64,000 bases of DNA, taken from Carya illinoinensis (taxonomy: Eukaryota; Streptophyta; Magnoliopsida; Fagales; Juglandaceae). The notes under the pieces were generated by a model, which did no database searches, was not told the origin of the DNA, and saw only the letters and a list, made by a program, of their open reading frames with translations. Position numbers and translations under genes: made by a program. Positions within the stretch are counted from its first letter, which is position 1. Each line of letters starts with the position of its first letter. Positions 56,722 to 64,000 of the stretch are shown one piece after another. Location of the stretch: contig NC_056766.1 of NCBI RefSeq assembly GCF_018687715.1, forward strand, positions 28,238,433 through 28,302,432. The letters run 5' to 3'.

Positions 56722-58956
56722 ATGATGAAGTGGAGAACGGTTTCTCTCCTCTTCATGATCTTCTTGCTTTCCATTTGTAGTTTTCATGGTTTGGTTTTGG
56801 CTCACGACCTTCCTCAAGAGGAACCCGACATGATGAGATTGGAGTTAATACATCGGCACAGTCCCCAACTCATTGGGACAGTGCATGGGGGGCCATGGCC
56901 TTTTAAAACTCGGCTGGAACGCGTTAAGGAGCTTGTAGAGCGTGACATCGTACGGCACCGCGTCACCATCTCCCACAAACGCAGCGGCCAAGGCCGGTTG
57001 AGCACGAGGAGAAAGGACTCGGAAACCTCTGCCGAAATGCCAATGAGCTCGGGTGCGGATTATGGGACGGGTCAGTACTTTGTGCAAGTCAAAGTTGGGA
57101 AGCCGGCGCGGGCATTTCTGCTGATTGCGGATGCTGGGAGCGAGTTGACATGGGTGAACTGTAGATATGGTTGTGGGTCGAAGAACTGCAACACCCACAA
57201 AGGAAGACTAAGAAACCACCGGCGGGTGTATCTCGCGGATCGCTCTTCTTCCTTTGAGACTATCCCATGCTTATCCAAGATGTGTAAGATTGAGCTCATG
57301 AATCTCTTCTCCCTCGCTCGCTGTCCCACCCCATCCACCCCCTGTGCCTATGATTACAGGTTTTTAACTTCGTTTTTCTTGTTCTTTTCCATTTGGGCAA
57401 GATCACATTCGCATTATGGGGGATAAAAACTGTCCAGTTTAGCATTTCTAATGGTTAATCACAAATGTTTGATCAAACATTATGGTACGGAAGTAAATAT
57501 TGTAAGATCTAATGCTGCAACAATGGCTTAATTATGGGAAACAGTTGATCGAGTATCGAGTGATTCGAGTTCCAATGGAGGAGAAAAAAAAAAAATCAAC
57601 CGGAAGTAGTTGGAATGCTTTTTTGAGGTCAAGTTCAGTCTTAAAAGCAAGCCTAAAATAGCTGGAGCGTGTCTTTATTGAAGTGAGTTGAGTTTGGTTG
57701 AGTTTATTTAATACAGACGACTGGTACTAGCTATTGTGGGTTGGGAATTCATTATAAGCATCTCAACATCTTGGTCACGGATTGTTCTGTTATAATTAAA
57801 TCAATGGACTGCAGACACAAAAATAGTTAGCACTCCCAATTCTCACAATCACATACACTGGTAAAGCAGGGCAATTTGACCTTAAAGCAAGCATTTGATC
57901 TCTTACCTAAACCCTAGACAAGATTTTAATGGCAGTTATTGTTAGTAGGTAAGCTTCACGCGACCCACATTTTTGTACCCTTCTCCTGCAAATGTCAGTT
58001 GCTGCAATGCCAATGCCAGTCGTTAATAATAAGCTGCATTTCATATAGTTCAAGGGTTTTTTTTTTTTTTTTTTGCATCCCCTCAATTTACCAGCACTAT
58101 TTTGATTTGTTTAACGATCTTGTGTATCCTGATTAGTTACCTTGACGGATCGGCTGCGCTGGGGTTCTTTGCCAACGACACCATAACGGTTGGCCTAACA
58201 AATGGTAGGAAGATGATGCTAGAGAATGTGCTAATTGGGTGTACCGAGTCTACTCGGGGTCAGGGGTTCAAGGGAGCTGATGGTGTATTGGGGTTGGGCT
58301 ATGGCAAGCACAGTTTTGCCAGAAAAGCAGCTGGAAAATTTGGTGACAAGTTTTCATATTGCCTAGTTGATCACTTAAGCCCCAAGAACATCTCAAATCA
58401 GCTCATTTTTGGTACCAATAGAAATAAACATTCATTGACGAGGAATATCCAACATACCAAGCTCCTTCTCAATGCCATACCGCCATTCTATGCTGTAAAC
58501 ATATTGGGCATCTCCATTGGTGGGGTGATGTTGAGAATACCAACGGAAGTTTGGGATGCAAGTCTTGGTGGTGGAACAATCCTTGATTCAGGCTCAAGCC
58601 TAACACTTCTAGCAGAGCCAGCTTACAATCCTGTCATGACTGCATTGCAAATGTCTGTATCAACATATGAAAGATTGGACCTAAAACCATTTGAGTATTG
58701 CTTCAAATCGACAGGATTCAATGAGTCATTGGTGCCAAGATTAGTATTTCATTTCACAGATGGAGCTCGATTTGAGCCGCCGGTTAAGAGCTATATCATT
58801 GATGTTGCTCCTGAATCGAAGTGTCTCGGATTTGTGTCAGTCATTTGGCCTTCCACCTCTATAATTGGCAATATTATGCAGCAAAACAATTTGTGGGAAT
58901 TTGATTTGGTGCGAGGTACAGTGGGTTTTGCGCCCTCTAGCTGCACCTGCACCTAG
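56722..58956 (+). CDS. NANA: Pepsin-type aspartic protease, NANA-like (A1 family)
   Basis: 485 aa from two exons that I infer: 56722-57359 (tac ag|GTTTTT) and 58137-58956 (after CCTGATTAG). The join gives YDYSYLDGSAALGFF, the usual YxYxDGS block. A hydrophobic signal-type segment covers residues ~7-27. A basic pro-like region precedes GTGQYFVQVKVGKP. The first active-site motif reads ADAGSELTW with Asp137-Ala-Gly where the family has DTG; the second is ILDSGSSLT (Asp363). Paired cysteines and the terminal SIIGNIMQQN...FDL...GFAPSSC block are intact. It most resembles the Arabidopsis protease NANA, linked in published work to chloroplast and sugar metabolism. A second in-frame Met follows directly at 56725. 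The 777 nt intron has a poly-T run. No stop or shift is seen. Confidence 0.93.
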
Positions 58957-61860
58957 TCCTCTTTAAGTCGATTTTCTTTTCATTTTCTCTTCACATACTT
59001 GTCTATTTTTCTGTATCTTAAATTCTTTGCAGTTATTGTTGTAATTTCTTGAGCTTCAGCAAGTATAATCACTTGGTTCGTTGTTGGGATGTTTTTCTTC
59101 TAAAGGATTGTGTTTTAAAGGAACAATCGCAATCCGTGTGCATGTATAAAGGGCATTGCACAAAGAACAAAACTATGTTCATTGTGATTGATGTCTAAAG
59201 ATTATTCTCCGAACAACATTATCAACTTTTTAAGTTCCTAGCAATTAGAATTTTGCATCTGTCTACATGTCATAAACAGGAAATTGTTCGGAAATTCAAG
59301 CCAATCGCATATTTTCACCGACTGAGATTGAAAAAGTCATCTATTTTCTGGATTCACTTGATCCGAGTGTCACATGAGAGAGTAACTTCAGCGCAACCAC
59401 AATTAACAGCATACTTTCTCCCCCTAAAAGCAATTCATTTTCTCGAAACAATGCATGTGGAACTTCCCAACTATCATTTTAGACAAGACATGGAGCCTTC
59501 CCACTACTTGCATGTGATATCATGGGTTGAATTGATAGAGTCAAAAGTTGTGGTTGGAGAAAGTGGAAACATAAAAAACATTCATGCCATATATCAAATG
59601 CAGTAGAGCTGGCATTGGATGGCATCCAGTTTTTTTCTCCTCTCTTTTTGTTTTGTTTCATATGATAAAAAAGTTTGTAAAGAATAACTAATAACAATCA
59701 TAATTTCACAACCCATTTTACAACTGATCAAAATAATAGTGTCACATCATAAAATATAACAAGATTTTATTACGGATCGTGCTACGACCATAGATAAAAG
59801 TCACATATGTGGCCACCGAATAGGCTATTTCAATTTTTCTTTTTACTTTTTATTTTTTATTTTTTTCTTACATTTATTTTAGATCTTTAAATATATTTTT
59901 TTAAATCACAACATCATTTAAAAATACTTTCTTAATTACTACATAATAATAAATAAAACAAAGAATCGGTGGCCGCCATTGGTGGTTTTTGTCTGTGAAA
60001 CTAACATTATCCTTTTATTATTTGAGTTTTAAGTCCTCCAATTCAAATAGATTCTTAAAGGGAATTACAATTTAATTTAAACATCCAAACTTCAACTAAG
60101 AACTCAAAATAAATATATCCATGAAATAGGTTGACAAATATATGGGTAAGTCCGTGACAATGATTCATCATATGCATTGAATTTTGCACAACATGCATGC
60201 TTGACTAGAAGAAGAACGTGGCTTAGAATGAACAATTATTATAACTACGCAACACAATTAATGCTGCTCACGCCAATCAACGTGAGTGACACCATTTCTG
60301 ACGTGCACGCCTAATACAAGGAAAATAAGAACAAAAAAAACGAATAATGCAGAGGCGGAGATGCTTGTTTGCTGCTTAATTTCTTCACTCAAAACAAGCA
60401 ACATTCATTTGGCTGTTCGTGCACATTTTGATTTGGGTAGGGAAAGCTTTACAACTGAATCCAATGACGTTTCAATATTATCTTTGAAGAATGTTGCTTA
60501 AGATTACCTAATTTTCAAGAAAAATACTTTAGTCATAAATAAATTACACACAAGTAAACCCACAAAGTAGCTTAATATGTTACGTTAAATTGTAAAGTTA
60601 CTTTTATTATAAAGCAGATCTAAAAAATTTTATAAAACCACATCAATTTATGAGTTTATTTTATATAATATCTATGTATGTAGCAGTTCTCAATTTTCGA
60701 TCATTCTTTCTCCCGTACATAAATATGTTAAAGCGGAACCCCACAATCAATCCATTTTGTCAGATTATAATGATCATCCTAAAATATTTGACCAAACTTT
60801 GTGCTAAGCAGCTCAATGATTAGTATTATTTAATTAAAGGTTGAATAATTCGCTTGGTAGGGCAAAACAATCATTTGGGAGGGGCCGGTTGTATTGAGTG
60901 CAACTTGTAGAACGTGGCATCCATCATCCATAAAAAGTTTAGTATAAAGTATAAATAAAAATAATGTTATATACAGTCTTTTCTATATACACTTATACAT
61001 TCTATTAATGTGATTACGTGTATCAATTTTTTATTAAAAAAATATATATTCAAACCAAAATGACGTCCAAAAACACATAAAGGACCAAGTAGCATTAATT
61101 TTTTAAAAAAAAATCACATGACATTATATGGTGGTATCACGTCCAAAAGGTCATCTGAATGATAAGTTTCATACGAAGAAGTGTAATAGTATAATATAGA
61201 TATTACTATATTAAATATTTAATACTACAAGAAAAACTTAGACGAATAATAATAAATATGCTTGATGTATCAATCTTTGTAGTTGTATTCCTCAAATTGG
61301 AGTTAGCAAGATTGAGGGAATCTTTATCCTCATCAATCATGTGGTTTTACATGAATCAAGGCATTTTCCCCGCTACCTAAGCTACCAACTATGGGCTTTC
61401 ATATTTACATGCATCTGCTTTTGTACGATTCTATCTGTTTAAATAAAAAAGGCATAAAATCTCATTTGAGACAAGAAAGTCGTGGATCCCATGTGCACTC
61501 TGGCCGATACAAGGCTAATTCTTTTAAGAGATGAGATTACATGACTCAGACAAAGGGCTCTCGGTTGTCTTCTTCTGTGCCTGGACTTCGGCCTAGTCCT
61601 GGACTCCTGCGTTTGGAGGGGAGCAGGTATTCATACAAGCTCAAATCGTCAACTTCAGAATCAGATCAATAACCACTCTGATTTTAAATGCTTGAATGAA
61701 GTTGTTTTTTTTTTTTTTAATTAAATAATTAAAGTTATCTATTTTAATCGGCTTAAGGTTTTCTTAGATAAGTAATAATTATATATGATATCAGTTAACA
61801 TCATGTTTTACGCTTTTAAACTGGACTCTCAGCAGTTCTGTTTTTCAATCTCGTACCTGC
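58957..61860. other. 3' flank of the protease gene and AT-rich DNA, no gene
   Basis: The presumed 3' UTR runs to about 59100. A 117-residue frame at 59253-59606 and a 71-residue frame at 60286-60501 lack family motifs and splice context. An AT-rich repeat related to 53560-53695 lies at about 60580-60680. Confidence 0.5.
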
Positions 61861-61879
61861 AAACACAAGGAAAATATCG

Positions 61880-62345
61880 AGAGATGACGGCTCTGGTTGT
61901 GGTCGAGAAAGCCTTCGATGCTAAAGTCAATAATTTTTTAAAGGAGTGTTTAAATGATCAGTAAAGAAAATTCAGAAAGTTTAACTGTTATCCCGATATA
62001 TAGGAGTCATTTTTATACTTGGTTTCTCCCATGCCCTGCAGCAGGGGGAGGGTCCTCCTTGGAGTTTCTTCGTCCATGTTTATTTAATGCGGCATAACAT
62101 TGGGTCTCATCTGCATGTTGCAAGTATAATGTGTCAGATCGTCCTTTTCTATTTGCTTGTTATCAGATAATTATGGATCTTCTGCCTGTATAGGCTATCT
62201 ACCTATTTTAACCCTTCGGGACCAAACTACACAGGGAGAAAATTTGAGTGCCTCTTGTTCCTCTTTCTTTGGGCTCGGAAGGCCATTGTTTACATGGTTA
62301 GCTAAATCCTCTTGCACCTGAGCCTAATGTCCTTGGGAAAAAACC
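61880..62345. repeat. LTR-like non-coding repeat
   Basis: It contains TTCGATGCTAAAGTCA near 61915, echoing the phrase at about 14430, followed by mixed-composition sequence unlike the AT-rich surroundings. Ends could not be set. Confidence 0.35.
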
Positions 62346-63254
62346 CCTAATAATATCAAAAAATATTATTAAAATAGAGTTCTTGAATCGATTCTTGATT
62401 TCACACTTTATCCCTCGTTTATTAAAAGAAAAAAAAAAATATTTTACTAAGGGTAAAGCTTTTTGAACCAATGAATCGGACCGGTGGTTTGTATCGATTT
62501 TTCTTTTTATAATAATTAAGAAAGTGAATATTATTAAATTTTTATATATATTTTTAAAAAATATTTAAATATATTTAAAAGATAAAAATTACAATTACAG
62601 TGATTGATTGAAAGCATCTATTCGAACTCTAAATTCCAGTAGAAGTGTCATTTATAAAGTGTATAAATACAATAGTCATTTAAAATAAATTATGTAAATT
62701 ATTTATTTATTTATATTTTTAAAATAATTACATAATACTTATATACTCATAATTACTACTATCATTTATCTTTTATATATTAGGCCTCGATATCATGGAG
62801 AAGTCTATCACAGCCATTTAAAAGTCAAAATTTATAAAATTACATTCTATTTGAAGCAGAATTTACAAAAAAAAATTCTTTAGAAAAAATTATTTGTCGT
62901 TTTCTATGATAATTAGATCAGGTATTATATACATTTGATCCACCAGAAATGATGACTTGTCCATACGACTCGTCGGTTTTACCTTTAAAACTCAAGAAAA
63001 CTTTGTACTTCTTAAAAATGGGCCCAAATATAATTTATTTTGTCTATAGTGTAGTTTTCAGGATAAAGGAAGTTGAAACCCAAATATTATTTATTAAGGT
63101 TTGGGCCCAATGGGTTTGGCCCAAATAAATCTTCCCAGTTTGCATTCATCCTCTTGCGCTGCGAACTTTGCTTTGTTTCTGTCTGACACAATGTAATGCG
63201 ACAGTATTAAGTAAAGTCATTTTTGTCTATATTTTTTATGTATATTTTATTACA
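62346..63254. other. AT-rich region with a MITE trace, no gene
   Basis: A short segment at about 62660-62775 (AAATAATTACATAATACTTA ... ACTACTATCATTTATC) resembles the 51325-51480 element. Nothing else is recognised. Confidence 0.45.
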
Positions 63255-63425
63255 GGAATACTACATACAGTCGTGAAATTGTAAACACCGCGCAATCATT
63301 TTAAAAAAGAGTAGAGTTCACGATTAAAAAGTTAATTTTTTTTTCATGTGGGTCCCATATTAATTTATTTTTTTCAAAGCGACTGCACACCGCTTGCACA
63401 ACCACGACTGCAAATATCATTTCTC
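63255..63425. mobile_element. MITE of the 'AGAAATGATATTTGCAGTCG' family
   Basis: It starts TACTACATACAGTCGTGAAA and ends ACGACTGCAAATATCATTTC, with TTTTTTCATGTGGGTCCCAT inside. The ends form an imperfect inverted repeat. It is the best preserved of this family's copies here. Confidence 0.75.
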
Positions 63426-63804
63426 ATTTTATTAATATGATTGGTTGCGTCATTTTTAATATAAAATAAATGTTTTTACCAGTTATATTAATAGAGTGTG
63501 TAAAAATATACAAAAATAACTATATACAACATAACTGTTTTGGTTTATTTGCAAGGCAAGGTAGTGCTACTATGCGCCTCAACTTGCCTACTTGGTGCAC
63601 CTCTAGTGCAAATTATACTTTTTCTTTTCTTTTTCTCAAATATTTTTAAATATATTTAAACATTTTTACAAAACAAAAAAAATACCAATGTACTAATACT
63701 CACTTTCTTAATTAATAAGCAAAATTTTTTAAAAAGAAAAAATTAAATGCATTAGAGGTCAAAATGAGGGAGCAAAATAAGAAGACATACTAGCATTATT
63801 CTAT

Positions 63805-64000
63805 TTTCTAACCTTACAATTCAACTTATCTCATCTTATCTCATCTAATCACTCAATTTTCTCAAATTTTTACACAAAATAAAATAAACAATTCAATTTT
63901 TTCAAATCTCAAAATAAAAATAATATTAAAAAATATATTTTAAAAATATTTTATTTTTTTAACTTTTATTTCAATTCATATAATCTCATTTGTAAAAACA
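63805..64000. mobile_element. CTCATCT-family MITE, near the window end
   Basis: TTATCTCATCTTATCTCATC, then ACAAAATAAAATAAACAATTC and CAAATCTCAAAATAAAAATA, match the 23304-23494 element in order. The 3' end falls at or beyond the window edge. Confidence 0.7.

Noticed and set aside
59253..59606. 117-residue frame downstream of the protease gene
   Set aside because: It begins in the presumed 3' flank, has no family motif and no conserved feature; probably chance.
1..64000. Possibility of a novel multi-gene system
   Set aside because: After reading both strands, only three unrelated-function host genes and layered transposons are supported. Nothing indicates a coordinated undescribed system.

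Overview
The window is plant nuclear DNA. It has split genes with GT-AG introns, plant-type proteins, Ty1/copia, L1-type LINE, hAT and PIF/Harbinger-related elements, and many small inverted-repeat elements. The small elements have the termini and internal words I associate with Fagales, especially the walnut family (Juglandaceae). That taxonomic call rests on memory and is an inference; a woody eudicot is the safer statement.

Three host genes are convincing and look intact: (1) a D6PK/AGC1-type AGCVIII protein kinase on the minus strand (13006 to 10086, three exons, 577 aa); (2) a nitrobindin-like heme-binding protein on the plus strand (20228-25809, three exons, 168 aa, one 4.2 kb intron full of repeats); (3) a NANA-like pepsin-type aspartic protease on the plus strand (56722-58956, two exons, 485 aa), whose first active-site motif reads DAG instead of DTG. 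From memory, the Arabidopsis counterparts are split over two duplicated segments (At1g79250-At1g79260 and At3g12690-At3g12700). The trio here may preserve the order from before that split.

The rest is mobile-element sequence in successive layers. 1317-5299 is a decayed Ty1/copia polyprotein. A copia-type primer-binding site follows an LTR-like tail at 9579. 17735-18789 (minus) is a broken two-exon PIF/Harbinger ORF1-type (SANT/NAM-like) gene. 27836-33540 (minus) is an internally deleted LINE, itself hit by a 542 bp hAT-like MITE (30206-30747) and a 1,338 bp solo LTR (28534-29871, target duplication TTTCA). A related solo LTR in the opposite orientation (49344-50745, duplication ATCTA) sits inside a small AT-rich MITE; a related uninterrupted MITE copy lies at about 53560. 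37223-44701 is a full-length 7.5 kb hAT element with a perfect 8 bp target duplication, 12 bp terminal inverted repeats, GAGCTCG-rich subterminal arrays, a 126 bp tandem array and a transposase with two in-frame stops and a frameshift. A TRIM-like miniature LTR element lies at 52771-53044, and a PPR-gene fragment near 35290-35480.

I see no CRISPR array, rRNA or convincing tRNA gene, organellar insert, or novel multi-gene system. The most useful observations are the gene trio, the datable nested insertions and the structure of the hAT element.
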